This document shows, piece after piece, positions 35,045 through 43,974 of a DNA stretch of 64,000 bases (position 1 is its first letter; the number at the start of each line of letters is the position of its first letter). The notes under the pieces are model-generated. The model saw nothing but the letters and a program-made list of their open reading frames with translations, did no database searches and had not been told where the DNA came from. Made by a program: the position numbers and the translations under genes. Source of the DNA: Streptococcus sp. HPH0090 (GTDB lineage Bacteria > Bacillota > Bacilli > Lactobacillales > Streptococcaceae); assembly GCF_000411475.1 (NCBI RefSeq), contig NZ_KE150465.1, positions 141,686 through 205,685 on the forward strand. The letters are read 5' to 3'.

Positions 35045-36736
35045 ATGAATACAAAAGAATTGATTGCTAGCGAGTTGGCTAGCGTCATTGATAGCCTGGA
35101 CCAAGAGGCTATTTTAAATTTACTAGAAACACCTAAAAACTCAGATATGGGAGATGTCGCCTTCCCTGCCTTCTCATTGGCAAAAGTTGAACGTAAAGCT
35201 CCTCAAATGATTGCTGCAGATATTGCTGAAAAGATTGATAACCAAGCCTTTGAAAAGGTTGTAGCAACAGGTCCTTACGTCAACTTCTTCCTTGATAAGG
35301 CTGCCATTTCTGGTCAAGTGTTACAGAACGTCATTACTGAAAAAAATCACTACGCTGACCAAACAATTGGTAACCAAGAAAATGTCGTTATCGACATGTC
35401 TAGCCCTAATATTGCTAAACCATTTTCAATCGGTCACCTTCGTTCAACAGTTATCGGTGACAGCTTGTCACATATCTTCCAAAAAATCGGCTATCAAACT
35501 GTCAAGGTCAACCACTTGGGAGACTGGGGCAAACAGTTTGGGATGTTGATTGTTGCCTACAAGAAATGGGGGAACGAAGAAGCAGTTAAGGCTCATCCAA
35601 TCGATGAACTTCTCAAGCTCTACGTCCGTATCAATGCTGAAGCTGAGAACGACCCAAGTTTGGATGAAGAAGCACGTGAATGGTTCCGCAAACTTGAAAA
35701 CGGCGATGAGGAAGCTCTTGCTCTGTGGCAATGGTTCCGCGATGAAAGCTTGGTAGAATTTAACCGTCTATACAATGAATTACAAGTTGAATTCGATAGC
35801 TACAATGGCGAAGCCTTCTACAATGACAAGATGGATGCAGTTGTAGATATCCTTGCTGAAAAGGGACTTTTGGTCGAATCAGAAGGTGCCCAAGTTGTGA
35901 ATCTTGAAAAATACGGAATTGAACACCCAGCTCTTATCAAGAAATCTGACGGCGCAACTCTCTACATCACACGTGACCTAGCTGCAGCTCTTTACCGTAA
36001 AAACGAATATCAATTTGCCAAATCGATCTATGTCGTTGGTCAAGAGCAATCTGCTCACTTTAAACAACTCAAGGCAGTACTACAAGAGATGGGCTATGAT
36101 TGGAGCCAAGACATTGTCCATGTTCCGTTTGGCTTGGTTACAAAAGAAGGAAAGAAACTTTCTACTCGTAAAGGGAATGTTATCTTGCTAGAACCAACTG
36201 TTGCAGAAGCCATCAGTCGTGCTAAAGCGCAGATTGAAGCCAAAAATCCTGAACTTGAAAACAAAGACCAAGTCGCTCATGCTGTTGGAGTTGGGGCCAT
36301 TAAATTCTATGACCTTAAAACTGACCGTACAAATGGCTACGACTTCGACCTTGAAGCTATGGTATCCTTTGAAGGCGAGACTGGTCCTTATGTCCAATAT
36401 GCGTATGCTCGTATCCAATCCATCTTGCGTAAAGCCGATTTCAAACCTGAAGCAAGTGCCAACTATAGCTTGAACGACGCTGAAAGCTGGGAAATCATCA
36501 AGCTCATCCAAGACTTCCCACGTATTATTAAACGCGCAGCTGACAACTATGAGCCGTCTATCATCGCTAAATTTGCGATTAGCTTGGCTCAAGCCTTTAA
36601 CAAATACTATGCCCACACTCGTATTTTGGATGAAAGTCCAGAACGTGACAGCCGCCTAGCCCTTAGCTACGCAACTGCAGTGGTCCTCAAAGAAGCCCTT
36701 CGTTTGTTGGGTGTAGAGGCACCAGAGAAGATGTAA
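35045..36736 (+). CDS. argS: arginyl-tRNA synthetase
   Basis: 563 residues. Class I synthetase charging tRNA-Arg. N-terminal Add-1 domain for tRNA D-loop contact, then the signature [20 protein letters not shown] (HIGH-type motif as IGHL), KMSK region as [10 protein letters not shown], and the C-terminal DALR anticodon-binding domain ([14 protein letters not shown]). ATG at 35045 follows AAAGGAGC. Divergent from argR-mutS. Confidence 0.97.
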   Translation: MNTKELIASELASVIDSLDQEAILNLLETPKNSDMGDVAFPAFSLAKVERKAPQMIAADIAEKIDNQAFEKVVATGPYVNFFLDKAAISGQVLQNVITEKNHYADQTIGNQENVVIDMSSPNIAKPFSIGHLRSTVIGDSLSHIFQKIGYQTVKVNHLGDWGKQFGMLIVAYKKWGNEEAVKAHPIDELLKLYVRINAEAENDPSLDEEAREWFRKLENGDEEALALWQWFRDESLVEFNRLYNELQVEFDSYNGEAFYNDKMDAVVDILAEKGLLVESEGAQVVNLEKYGIEHPALIKKSDGATLYITRDLAAALYRKNEYQFAKSIYVVGQEQSAHFKQLKAVLQEMGYDWSQDIVHVPFGLVTKEGKKLSTRKGNVILLEPTVAEAISRAKAQIEAKNPELENKDQVAHAVGVGAIKFYDLKTDRTNGYDFDLEAMVSFEGETGPYVQYAYARIQSILRKADFKPEASANYSLNDAESWEIIKLIQDFPRIIKRAADNYEPSIIAKFAISLAQAFNKYYAHTRILDESPERDSRLALSYATAVVLKEALRLLGVEAPEKM

Positions 36737-36747
36737 ATCGTTACAAG

Positions 36748-36777
36748 AGACTGGAACTAAAGTTCCTAGTCTCTTGA
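36748..36777 (+). terminator. terminator of argS
   Basis: AGAGACTGGAACT-AA-AGTTCCTAGTCTCTTG; long stem, short T-tract. Confidence 0.7.
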
Positions 36778-36778
36778 C

Positions 36779-36977
36779 GGCAATCGCTATATGGCGAATT
36801 GCCTAAACGCTTCACTAATTCACCTAACCAAATAATATCGATTTGGTCAGGCTCATGTCGTAGGCTTTTAATCACTTTATTGTAAAGCAATCTAAGTAAC
36901 TAACGCTAAATCCTATTAGGACTTTGGCTAGACGCTTCACTAATTCATCTAAACAAATAACAAGTGCCTAGGCACTT
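36779..36977. repeat. two-unit repeat with palindromes downstream of argS
   Basis: ACGCTTCACTAATTCACCTA (from about 36807) and ACGCTTCACTAATTCATCTA (from about 36933) are direct repeats, both continuing with an A-rich CAAATAA. Each is preceded by an inverted repeat (GGCAATCGC/GCGAATTGCC at 36779-36803; ATCCTATTAGGACTT at 36910) and the second is followed by the perfect 16-base palindrome AAGTGCCTAGGCACTT (36962-36977). This explains most of the 318-base gap; I see no ORF in it. Confidence 0.65.
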
Positions 36978-37055
36978 ACAGTATTATCACTTGAAAAGTA
37001 AAAAACTTTTCTTTTATCTTACCACCTACTTCTTTATCACTTAGGGAGAATTTTT

Positions 37056-37304
37056 ATGAGCCAGTATGCTTATATTCTAGTTGTTATCAGTCTTCTTTTT
37101 CTCTTTCTCGTTAATAAATATGAAAAAGAGAAACTTCAAAGACTGCTTCAGGAACAACTATTGAAAGACCAAGCTTTTCGTGCAACTATCAAAGAGAAAA
37201 TCCAAACAATAGAAAATATCAATGATGTCATTGATTACATCAACAAAGGTTACCGTTTAGGAATTCCCATTTCAAAAGAAATCGTTGACGAAATCCGCAA
37301 CTAA
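37056..37304 (+). CDS. small membrane-anchored protein, unknown
   Basis: 82 residues: one N-terminal membrane helix (AYILVVISLLFLFLVN) then a charged helical tail (KYEKEKLQRLLQEQLLKDQA). ATG at 37056 follows TTAGGGAGA. The C-terminal part (DVIDYINKGYRLGIPISKEI) is compact but unfamiliar. Monocistronic with its own terminator. Confidence 0.7.
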   Translation: MSQYAYILVVISLLFLFLVNKYEKEKLQRLLQEQLLKDQAFRATIKEKIQTIENINDVIDYINKGYRLGIPISKEIVDEIRN

Positions 37305-37341
37305 TAAAAAGACTCGAGATAATATTTCTCGAGTCTTTTTA
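37305..37341. terminator. bidirectional terminator
   Basis: AAAAAGACTCGAG and CTCGAGTCTTTTT pair around ATAATATTT; closes both the 82-residue gene and the converging operon from 42259. Confidence 0.85.
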
Positions 37342-37548
37342 TTTATTTTTTCTGACAGCTAAGATTCCCACCAAGATAACAATTCCTAACGATACCATGG
37401 TTCCGTATGTTGACAAACTTTCATCAAAAAATTTCTCGGAGAACTGCAACAGAGCGATCTCTAAGAGCAACAAGGCACTGCATAGCATAATATTTTTAAA
37501 GCTTGGTTTACCTTTCTTATGATAGAAAAATCTAAGGAATTTACTCAT
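37339..37548 (-). CDS. small two-helix membrane protein, unknown
   Basis: 69 residues with a basic N terminus (MSKFLRFFYHKKGKPSFKN) and two membrane helices (IMLCSALLLLEIALLQF, GTMVSLGIVILVGILAV). The nearest ribosome-binding sequence (AGAGGAC) is about 16 bases from the ATG, which is long, so the start is uncertain. It follows the flavodoxin gene by 21 bases and ends at the shared terminator. Pneumococcal genomes have a small hypothetical gene in this position. Confidence 0.6.
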   Translation of the reverse strand: MSKFLRFFYHKKGKPSFKNIMLCSALLLLEIALLQFSEKFFDESLSTYGTMVSLGIVILVGILAVRKNK

Positions 37549-37569
37549 TTCGACAAAAAATCTGTCCTC

Positions 37570-38037
37570 TTACAAGGATTCAAGTTCATAAAGTTCTGCA
37601 ATAATAGCTGCAACCTTTTTGATATCTCCTAGCATTCCGCGCATTTCAAAGTCAGCCAGGACTGGAAAACCAAAGCGCTGACTGTATTGCTTGGCGGTCA
37701 AACAGTATTGGTTGTTGAAGTTTCGATTTCCTGATCCTACGACACCAAAACACTTGCTGGCATTGTCACCATAGGCGATGAAGTCTCCTACTGGAGTGGT
37801 CAAAATTTCCACGTCTCCGTTGTCAACACCATTCCCACCTTCGAGGTAAGTCGGTAGGAAAGCCACATATGGATTGGTCATCTCAAAGAAGTCTTCCCCT
37901 TCCTTGACCAAGTCTTTAATATGAATCTTTTCTACTTCAATATTCTCATACTGCTCCAACAAATAAGCTTTCAGACGGGTTACGAAGCTTTCCGTATTTC
38001 CACTCAGACTGATATAGACCAAGGAAATTTTTTTCAT
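37570..38037 (-). CDS. NrdI-like flavodoxin
   Basis: 155 residues from the ATG at 38037, which follows GGGAGGAAAAG; the frame upstream of it is untranslated leader. FMN-binding flavodoxin of the NrdI type: phosphate loop [13 protein letters not shown] at residues 6-18, aromatic FMN loops ([27 protein letters not shown]). NrdI supplies the oxidant for the manganese cofactor of class Ib ribonucleotide reductase. This copy stands apart from any nrdEF genes, next to a sensor operon, so its partner is uncertain. Confidence 0.85.
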   Translation of the reverse strand: MKKISLVYISLSGNTESFVTRLKAYLLEQYENIEVEKIHIKDLVKEGEDFFEMTNPYVAFLPTYLEGGNGVDNGDVEILTTPVGDFIAYGDNASKCFGVVGSGNRNFNNQYCLTAKQYSQRFGFPVLADFEMRGMLGDIKKVAAIIAELYELESL

Positions 38038-38112
38038 CTTTTCCTCCCTTTTTCTCGAATCCAAAAAAATAACTACCAAGATTGTATCTTGATAGTTATC
38101 CTTTGTCAACTC

Positions 38113-38643
38113 TTAGGCGAGCTCTTCCTCTTGAGATTCTGTTAATTCTTTTTGCTGACGCCACATTTTATAGAAGACAATCGCTAAGAAAATAACATTA
38201 ATAACGATAAATATAATAGTGCTTACTTTAGACATGACTCCCATTCCTAAACGAAGGGTGTCGTCTTTAATCAATTGCATGGCATCTTGGATATTCATAT
38301 TGTCATAGACTAACCCAACAATAGATAGTAAGACATATCCAACATAAGTATAGTTTGCCAACTGTAATTTCTTACGAACTAGGAAAACAAAGGCTACTAC
38401 AACTAGGATAGCAGACAAGAGAATTAGTATCACGTTAACAATAGAGTGAGATGACACTGATACTTGGTAGGCATAGTTAACAGCATCATCTATTTGTTGA
38501 GCACTAAGTGTCCCAACATTTTCTTGGCTAGCACGAAGGGCTTCCTTATTAGGGACTGGAGTGAAAATTCCAACTACTGCCAAAAATGAGCTAATCGCTG
38601 ATAAGACTAATAAAATCCATAGATAGATTGGTTTCTTTTTCAT
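38113..38643 (-). CDS. four-helix membrane protein, unknown
   Basis: 176 residues with four membrane helices: residues 7-27, 68-88, 97-115 and 141-160; a loop of about 40 residues after helix 1. C terminus acidic (ELTESQEEELA). ATG at 38643 follows TGAGGAGG. Lies between the response regulator gene and the flavodoxin on the same strand with moderate gaps, so may be cotranscribed with the two-component system. No recognised family. Confidence 0.7.
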   Translation of the reverse strand: MKKKPIYLWILLVLSAISSFLAVVGIFTPVPNKEALRASQENVGTLSAQQIDDAVNYAYQVSVSSHSIVNVILILLSAILVVVAFVFLVRKKLQLANYTYVGYVLLSIVGLVYDNMNIQDAMQLIKDDTLRLGMGVMSKVSTIIFIVINVIFLAIVFYKMWRQQKELTESQEEELA

Positions 38644-38704
38644 AAAAGCAACCTCCTCATATTTTTAAATTTATTATAGCATATTTTAAGAGGGATAACA
38701 AAAA

Positions 38705-39991
38705 TTAGAGGGTTACATCAATCTGCTTACGGTAGGCCTTAGGAGACTTTCCACATAGTTTTCGAAAAACCTTGTAGAAGTACCCTACATTACTATATCC
38801 AACTGTATAGCAGATATCCTCAATACTATCGTTTGTAGATAGCAAGAGTTGCTGAGCAGCCTTGATGCGTTGCTTATTGAGAAGCTCCGCAAAGGTTGAA
38901 TTGGTTTCCTTCTTGATTAACTGACCCAAATATACTGGGTTGATAAAGAGGTCCTTACTGATATCCTTGAGAGATAACTCTTTTTTGTAATCTCTACCAA
39001 TAACTTCGAGAACACTGACAACATTTTCATTCATGCGGTATTGACCAAAGAAGGAAGTCAAGGTCTCTTTTGTATAAGCAACTAAGTCTTCAAAGTTTGT
39101 GATGGCATGAATATTCTTGACAATATCTGTCATATCATCTGCTTTCAGATGCTCGAAGAGATGAAAGACATCCATAACAAACTGAGTAAAAAGTTGCTTG
39201 GTGATGGATACTCTCGGTGTGTTTTCTAGCACAATCTTCTCAAGTAGGTTTAACTCATCGATAATCTGCTGAAGATTTCCCTGGATAATAACTCGATAGA
39301 TAGGTTCATAATATGAGAAGAGACTTTCAGACTGATCTAGATTTACAGTTCCATAGAAAAGAGCTTTTTCAGCATCAAACTTCCATTTTTCAAAGTTGAC
39401 CTGATAAGGTGCCTCAAAAGGCAGAACGAGTAGACCGTCGAATTTCTGATCTGCAAGAACAATCTGCCAGTCCTGACCTAAAACGTAGTAAGGAATAACA
39501 AAATCCCCTTGTTTTTCTTTTGAAAGACCAATCCACCAGCTATCTTTTTGAGAGAGATGCGCCTTAAATGCTTCTTCATCTAATTTTTGACTTAACATTT
39601 CTGGTTCATGCACTTTCTCACGAAGCTGACCGAGGATTTTCTCAAGTAAGTGCTCTAGCTCGACCTTATCAACTGGTTTGACAAGATAGTCTACGACATT
39701 GAGGTTCATGGCTTTCTTGACATAGTCAAATTCTTGATAGCCTGAAAGAAGGATATAGTAAGCATCTGGTAATAGTTCCTTCATCTCCCCAATCATTTCA
39801 AGACCTGTCTTGTCAGGCATGTTGACATCAGAAATGACGACATCTACAGGGTGCTCACGAACATAGTCCAGAGCGTCATCAGCATGATTAGCCGTTGCGA
39901 CGACTTCCATATCCCATCTTTCAAAAGGAATCAAACGCTTAAGCCCTTCTGTAATCATGTACTCGTCGTCAACTAATAGTACTTTATACAT
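38705..39991 (-). CDS. yesN: YesN-type response regulator (AraC output domain)
   Basis: 428 residues. Receiver domain at 1-120 with Asp8-Asp9, phospho-acceptor Asp55 (VVISDVNMPD) and Lys (YLVKPVDK); a middle region of about 200 residues; C-terminal AraC-type double helix-turn-helix (LSLKDISKDLFINPVYLGQL and DSIEDICYTVGYSNVGYFYK). The protein matches pneumococcal RR07, which with its kinase controls uptake and processing of host N-glycans, as I recall the literature. ATG at 39991 follows GAAAGGA, two bases after the kinase stop. Confidence 0.9.
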   Translation of the reverse strand: MYKVLLVDDEYMITEGLKRLIPFERWDMEVVATANHADDALDYVREHPVDVVISDVNMPDKTGLEMIGEMKELLPDAYYILLSGYQEFDYVKKAMNLNVVDYLVKPVDKVELEHLLEKILGQLREKVHEPEMLSQKLDEEAFKAHLSQKDSWWIGLSKEKQGDFVIPYYVLGQDWQIVLADQKFDGLLVLPFEAPYQVNFEKWKFDAEKALFYGTVNLDQSESLFSYYEPIYRVIIQGNLQQIIDELNLLEKIVLENTPRVSITKQLFTQFVMDVFHLFEHLKADDMTDIVKNIHAITNFEDLVAYTKETLTSFFGQYRMNENVVSVLEVIGRDYKKELSLKDISKDLFINPVYLGQLIKKETNSTFAELLNKQRIKAAQQLLLSTNDSIEDICYTVGYSNVGYFYKVFRKLCGKSPKAYRKQIDVTL

Positions 39992-39993
39992 GT

Positions 39994-41667
39994 TTATCCT
40001 TTCTCTTCGTCCTGAATGGTGATTCGATAGTGAACGCCTTTCTGTTCAGCCGATTCAACACTAATATCATAGCGGTCTCCAAAGTAGAGCACAAAACGTT
40101 CGTGGATATTCACAATCCCAATAGACTGCCGTTTCCCACTATAATCTGCTGTATGTTCAAAGGTTCTTTGAGTTAATTTAGCTTGGATTTCTGCTAGTTT
40201 TTCAGCAGACATCCCACGACCATTATCTGTTACCAAGATTTCGACATAGCCATCTTTTTTCAAAGCCTTGATACTGATTACATTATCTGTTCTTCTGTGA
40301 TCAACTCCATGAGCAAAATAGTTTTCTACCAAGGGTTGGAGGGTGAACTTTGGAATACGCATTTCTTCCAATTCAGGGTCAATCTTAAATCCGTAGGCAA
40401 TGGATTTTGGATAGCGAACCATACAGAGATAACTGTACTTCCGACAAAACTCCACTTCTTGTTTGAGTGTCGTTTCTCGCTCGTCGGAAATATTATTGCG
40501 TAGGAGACTACTGAACTCATAGATGATATCTGCTAGTTCATTTTGATTCTCCATTACAGCATACATCCGCAAAAATTCCAGAGTATTATACATGAAATGC
40601 GGATTAATTTGAGCTTGTAGCGCACGCATGTTGGCATCTTTCTGATTGAGTTCCAGTTGATAAATATCATGAATATTACTTTCCAACCGGTCCAACATAT
40701 CGTTTGTCGTTTCAGCAATCAAAAGCAATTCTTGATCCTTTTTGTCGGTATTGATCCTCTTGGTTTGCTCTCCCTTAGTAATGGCTTGGATCGAATCCAC
40801 CAAATCCACAACCTGATTTTGGTAATCAGAGAAGGTTCTTCTTAAGGTGATATATAGGATAATGATAAAAAGAGCACTCAAACCAACGATGAGAGCTGAG
40901 CTCGCTAAGCTACCATTTAAAACATAATTTTGAGGAACAGCCACTTGAACTTGATAGCCGTGCGCTGTTGAACCTACCATCCAAGAACCTCTAGTCCCTT
41001 TTTCTCCCAGATGAAACATGTCCGTCTCATAGGGAGTAATAACAGAAACAGCAACTGGGACGACACCTCTGGTATTATCAATCGCCTTGTGGAGAACCTC
41101 TGGTGGCACTGAGATATAGATAACTCCCAAAGCCTGGTCCGATACTGGATCAGATACTGGAACAGCGAAACTATTGGCATCTGGTTTAAAGTTTTCAGCT
41201 GGAATCTTCTGTCCACTACGATTATCTCTCTTGGAAACAAAGACGTCCGTTGAATCCTGTAGAACAATCGCAACACCGCTCACAAAATCATTTCGGACGT
41301 AGATATCATCAATATTTTCATAAATAGAGACCGAAATATAAGGAGAGGCCTTTCGTTCGAGTTGCCAATAGAAATAGTCTGGTGTACTGAGACTGAAATA
41401 CTTATAAATCCCTTCAATGCGGGCTTGATTTTCTACCAAACCTTGAGCCAGGCGAGTGGATTCACGGTAATAGTATTCAACCTCGTCGACGGTCCGAGCC
41501 AAGACACGTTGACTAACTCGACTTGCTTCCTTTTCACGCATATCCCAGTAAGCATAGGAAAGCAAGAGAGCAAAACAAGTGATAATAGCAATCATGACTA
41601 GGCTATAGAGTCTAAGAAGTGAGTGGAGACGAAACTGTTTGGTATTATCTTGTTGCCAATTTTTCAT
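39994..41667 (-). CDS. yesM: YesM-type sensor histidine kinase
   Basis: 557 residues from the ATG at 41667 (in-frame starts at 41679 and 41724 are possible but lie further inside the previous gene). Two membrane helices (about 20-42 and 260-280) flank an extracellular sensor domain; then HAMP, and the His_kinase/HATPase pair typical of LytS/YesM kinases: phospho-acceptor in QAQINPHFMYNTLEF, N box LQPLVENYFAHGVD, G box VTDNGRGMS. Cognate to the adjacent regulator. The start overlaps the yesL stop, giving tight coupling of membrane protein and kinase. Confidence 0.92.
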   Translation of the reverse strand: MKNWQQDNTKQFRLHSLLRLYSLVMIAIITCFALLLSYAYWDMREKEASRVSQRVLARTVDEVEYYYRESTRLAQGLVENQARIEGIYKYFSLSTPDYFYWQLERKASPYISVSIYENIDDIYVRNDFVSGVAIVLQDSTDVFVSKRDNRSGQKIPAENFKPDANSFAVPVSDPVSDQALGVIYISVPPEVLHKAIDNTRGVVPVAVSVITPYETDMFHLGEKGTRGSWMVGSTAHGYQVQVAVPQNYVLNGSLASSALIVGLSALFIIILYITLRRTFSDYQNQVVDLVDSIQAITKGEQTKRINTDKKDQELLLIAETTNDMLDRLESNIHDIYQLELNQKDANMRALQAQINPHFMYNTLEFLRMYAVMENQNELADIIYEFSSLLRNNISDERETTLKQEVEFCRKYSYLCMVRYPKSIAYGFKIDPELEEMRIPKFTLQPLVENYFAHGVDHRRTDNVISIKALKKDGYVEILVTDNGRGMSAEKLAEIQAKLTQRTFEHTADYSGKRQSIGIVNIHERFVLYFGDRYDISVESAEQKGVHYRITIQDEEKG

Positions 41668-42259
41668 GAATACTCTCATAAACAGGCTCCAACAAATCGC
41701 TAATAAAGAAGTGCCACATTCCAATACCTACAAAAATAAGGAGGGCTGGCATGTAGAAACCAATAATAATCAACAAGACACTACCAAGAAGAACCTTGGC
41801 CATGGCTGATAGGCTCATAAATATTCCGATAAAAGCAAGCTTTAGAGTGTTTTTATAGGACAATTCAAAGTAAACCTGCAGTTTTAAAGACACTGCATAG
41901 CCTAGAAATACCAAGACTACTAAAAAGATATTTAGAAAGGTTGCTGCCAAGTGAATAATAGTCTGGTTTGGCAATTGAATCATCAGATACAAACCATAAA
42001 TCAAGATGAAGTCAATCCCTATAAAGGTGTAGAAACTGAGATTGCTTTTTACAAAATTGCTCTTAAATAAAGCCCAGGCTTCCTTGAAACGATAAGCACG
42101 ATAAGAATAACCGTGTTCTGCATATAAACTCATGAGAGTTGCACTAGCGGGAGCTATACCAAAGATCACTCCTCCTGCTAGTGTCAATAACCAAAAATAA
42201 GCCGTCGCAATCATCCCCAAAAAGAAACGATGAAAGACTAGCTCAATGAAATTTCCCAC
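41645..42259 (-). CDS. yesL: YesL-like DUF624 membrane protein (GTG start)
   Basis: 204 residues if translation starts at the GTG at 42259, which follows ATAGGAGG at six bases; the frame continues upstream through the promoter and is not used. Five or six membrane helices (FLGMIATAYFWLLTLAGG, then FGIAPASATLMSLYAEHGYS). DUF624/YesL proteins are encoded with YesMN-type kinases and carbohydrate transporters. The first gene of the yesL-yesM-yesN operon. Confidence 0.85.
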   Translation of the reverse strand: MGNFIELVFHRFFLGMIATAYFWLLTLAGGVIFGIAPASATLMSLYAEHGYSYRAYRFKEAWALFKSNFVKSNLSFYTFIGIDFILIYGLYLMIQLPNQTIIHLAATFLNIFLVVLVFLGYAVSLKLQVYFELSYKNTLKLAFIGIFMSLSAMAKVLLGSVLLIIIGFYMPALLIFVGIGMWHFFISDLLEPVYESIHEKLATR

Positions 42260-42289
42260 GGTTTGCCTCCTATAAATTAATCTAGTTTT

Positions 42290-42315
42290 ATTATAACATA
42301 TTTCAAGCGCTCTCA
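42290..42315 (-). promoter_or_regulatory. yesLMN promoter with probable cre site
   Basis: Minus strand: TGAGAGCGCTTGAA (42314-42301) fits the CcpA cre consensus TGWAARCGYTWNCW at 12 of 14 positions. It is followed by the extended -10 TGTTATAAT (TATAAT at 42295-42290). The cre overlaps the -35 region, so glucose repression of the sensor operon is predicted. Confidence 0.6.
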
Positions 42316-42348
42316 AAAATAGGAGCAGTAAAAAAATAAACACATTTA

Positions 42349-42378
42349 TTGGTGTAATAATGTTATTTGTACTATAAT
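42349..42378 (+). promoter_or_regulatory. promoter of the 49-residue gene
   Basis: TTGGTG (42349-42354), 18-base spacer, TATAAT (42373-42378). Leader of about 130 bases. Confidence 0.5.
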
Positions 42379-42512
42379 AAAGATAGATAGAGATACCGAT
42401 TCATGATTAAAGAACAAAAGTTTTACCAGGAAAAATGGACATATTTGCAGATTAAATCATCACTATTCAAATCAATTATTAGCTTTACAAAATAATGAAG
42501 GGAGTACGAGCC

Positions 42513-42662
42513 ATGACTATTTTTATTTTAAGAACTACCGTGTTTTGGATTGCTCTTGTATTGAGTCTTTTCTCTGATAAATTGTTCAAACAACATGCAA
42601 AAGTCGGAAAAATAATTTGCACTATAATAGCATTAATTGTAGCATTGTCATTTCTGTTCTAA
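42513..42662 (+). CDS. 49-residue two-helix membrane protein
   Basis: ATG at 42513 preceded by GAAGGGAG with eight-base spacing; stop TAA at 42660-42662. Product: MTIFILRTTVFWIALVLSLF, a short polar loop (SDKLFKQHAKVGK), then a second hydrophobic helix ending ALSFLF. Good site, promoter and codon pattern argue for a real gene; the family is unknown to me. It could be a small regulatory or toxin-like membrane peptide. Confidence 0.65.
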   Translation: MTIFILRTTVFWIALVLSLFSDKLFKQHAKVGKIICTIIALIVALSFLF

Positions 42663-42999
42663 GTTATTTTAGGAATACAGAAATTAGTTCGTCCTGTGTT
42701 CTTTTTTCGTCAAATGTACATTGATAAAATAAATAACAAGTTGATAAAATCAATCAAGTTAGAGGCGAAAAAGGGGAGATTGAACTGAAATATAGTGACA
42801 TGTATTGAAATCGGGAGAAAGAAAAAACGCTTAAAATAAGCGTTTTTCCTATGTATTAATTCGTATTGAATGCTTACTTCACTTCTATAAAAAGATTAAA
42901 TAATTTCTATTTTAGTTGTTAGAAACGTTGGTACATCAATGTTTTTAGAATGCTACATAATAAAAGGTAGAGTGAATGGTAGAGTAGTAAAAATAGTTG
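42663..42999. other. gene-free stretch holding the left rpmG-end repeat
   Basis: AT-rich, 337 bases. Its only recognised content is the direct repeat at 42769-42891 (described separately) with its terminator hairpin. No ORF. Confidence 0.6.
42769..42891. repeat. direct repeat of the rpmG 3' end, left copy
   Basis: Runs AAAAAGGGGAGATTGAACTG, then AAATATAGTGACATGTATTG, a hairpin AAAAAACGCTTA/TAAGCGTTTTT (42821-42847) and ends GAATGCTTACTTCACTTC, which is the last codons and stop of rpmG. The right copy at 44140-44255 is joined to the real rpmG gene. Identity about 85-90 percent by eye. Confidence 0.8.
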
Positions 43000-43338
43000 T
43001 TATCCTAGTTGATTAAAAAAGTCTTTGATTTCCTCATCTTTTATAAAATAATATATAATTTTCCCCTCTCTTCTAGTGTCCACGATGTTTTGATTGGCTA
43101 GTTTACGAAGATGGTGGGAGGCAGATGCCATACTGAGATTTAATAAACAGGCTATATCGCAGACACAGAGTTCTTCGACGGCAAGGAGATAAAAGATGAT
43201 ATTTATCTGTTTATTATCGGTAAATTTTGATAAAATGCAAAGTGATTTTTGGACTTTTTCCTTTTCAAGGTAGTTCGTTGCGGTTGTAACATTTTGTTGA
43301 TTTATAATATTCACTTGGCAGACACTATCTTTTTTCAT
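43000..43338 (-). CDS. cadX: CadX/CadC-type ArsR-SmtB metal-responsive repressor
   Basis: 112 residues. Winged helix of the ArsR/SmtB family: sensor motif ELCVCDIACLL (Cys58, Cys60) in the recognition-domain helix, then SMASASHHLRKLANQNIVD. N-terminal Cys7 (DSVCQ) is present, but the partner Cys at position 11 of classical CadC is Ile. Metal (Cd, Zn, Pb) binding releases it from the operator and derepresses cadD. ATG at 43338 follows GGAGAAAAAA. Second gene of the cadD-cadX operon. Confidence 0.9.
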   Translation of the reverse strand: MKKDSVCQVNIINQQNVTTATNYLEKEKVQKSLCILSKFTDNKQINIIFYLLAVEELCVCDIACLLNLSMASASHHLRKLANQNIVDTRREGKIIYYFIKDEEIKDFFNQLG

Positions 43339-43349
43339 AATTTTTTCTC

Positions 43350-43964
43350 CTAGCCGAACACAGTCCTTAGCATGTCAAAGCTGTTGTTTTCAATCAGGAT
43401 ATATATCCCCAATCCTAAATAAACAACGGCAATAAACCATCTGCTATATTTTTCCAAAGTTTCTCCAACAGAAGGGACTTGTGCCAATTTTTGGGCAGAA
43501 AAAACCAAGAGATAAATCATGACTAGAAAGGTAAGTAAAGCCACTATCAAATTCGCTAAATTTAAGGTAATAAAATATGGGACAAAAACACCTATATTGT
43601 CAGCACCACAACTAGCAAAAGTAATCATAGCGACTAGAAAAATCAGGTTTTTATCATCTTTGCGCAAACCATCTTTTGCAATAGCTTCTCCATCAGAATC
43701 TCCTAAAAGCAAAACTTTGAGTCCTAGGAAAATTGGAATCAAACCGAGCAAACCTAAAATCTCTTTACTAGGAATATAATTTAAGACAAATGCAAAAAGT
43801 AAACTTAGCAATATTAGACTAACAGAGCCTAGAAATTGTCCTAAATAGATGTTAATAATGTCTTTTCTGCTTTTTCTTTTGGCAAAAAATAACATTAGGA
43901 TAATAAGTAAGTCTACGGCTGTCCCAGAATACAGGATTATTGAAGTAACAACATTTTGAACCAT
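43350..43964 (-). CDS. cadD: cadmium resistance transporter CadD
   Basis: 204 residues from the ATG at 43964, which follows GAGG; the ATG at 43976 contains that site and is rejected. Six or so membrane helices, with the CadD/LysE-type layout, including TFASCGADNIGVFVPYF near residue 115, the conserved metal-pathway block. Confers low-level cadmium (and zinc) efflux. Upstream is a CadC-type operator; downstream cadX 11 bases away. The cassette is foreign to the ribosomal-protein neighbourhood (see repeats). Confidence 0.92.
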   Translation of the reverse strand: MVQNVVTSIILYSGTAVDLLIILMLFFAKRKSRKDIINIYLGQFLGSVSLILLSLLFAFVLNYIPSKEILGLLGLIPIFLGLKVLLLGDSDGEAIAKDGLRKDDKNLIFLVAMITFASCGADNIGVFVPYFITLNLANLIVALLTFLVMIYLLVFSAQKLAQVPSVGETLEKYSRWFIAVVYLGLGIYILIENNSFDMLRTVFG

Positions 43965-43974
43965 AAAACACCTC

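Noticed and set aside
36188..36616. 142-residue ORF antisense to argS
   Set aside because: Shadow of a highly conserved synthetase; no signals.
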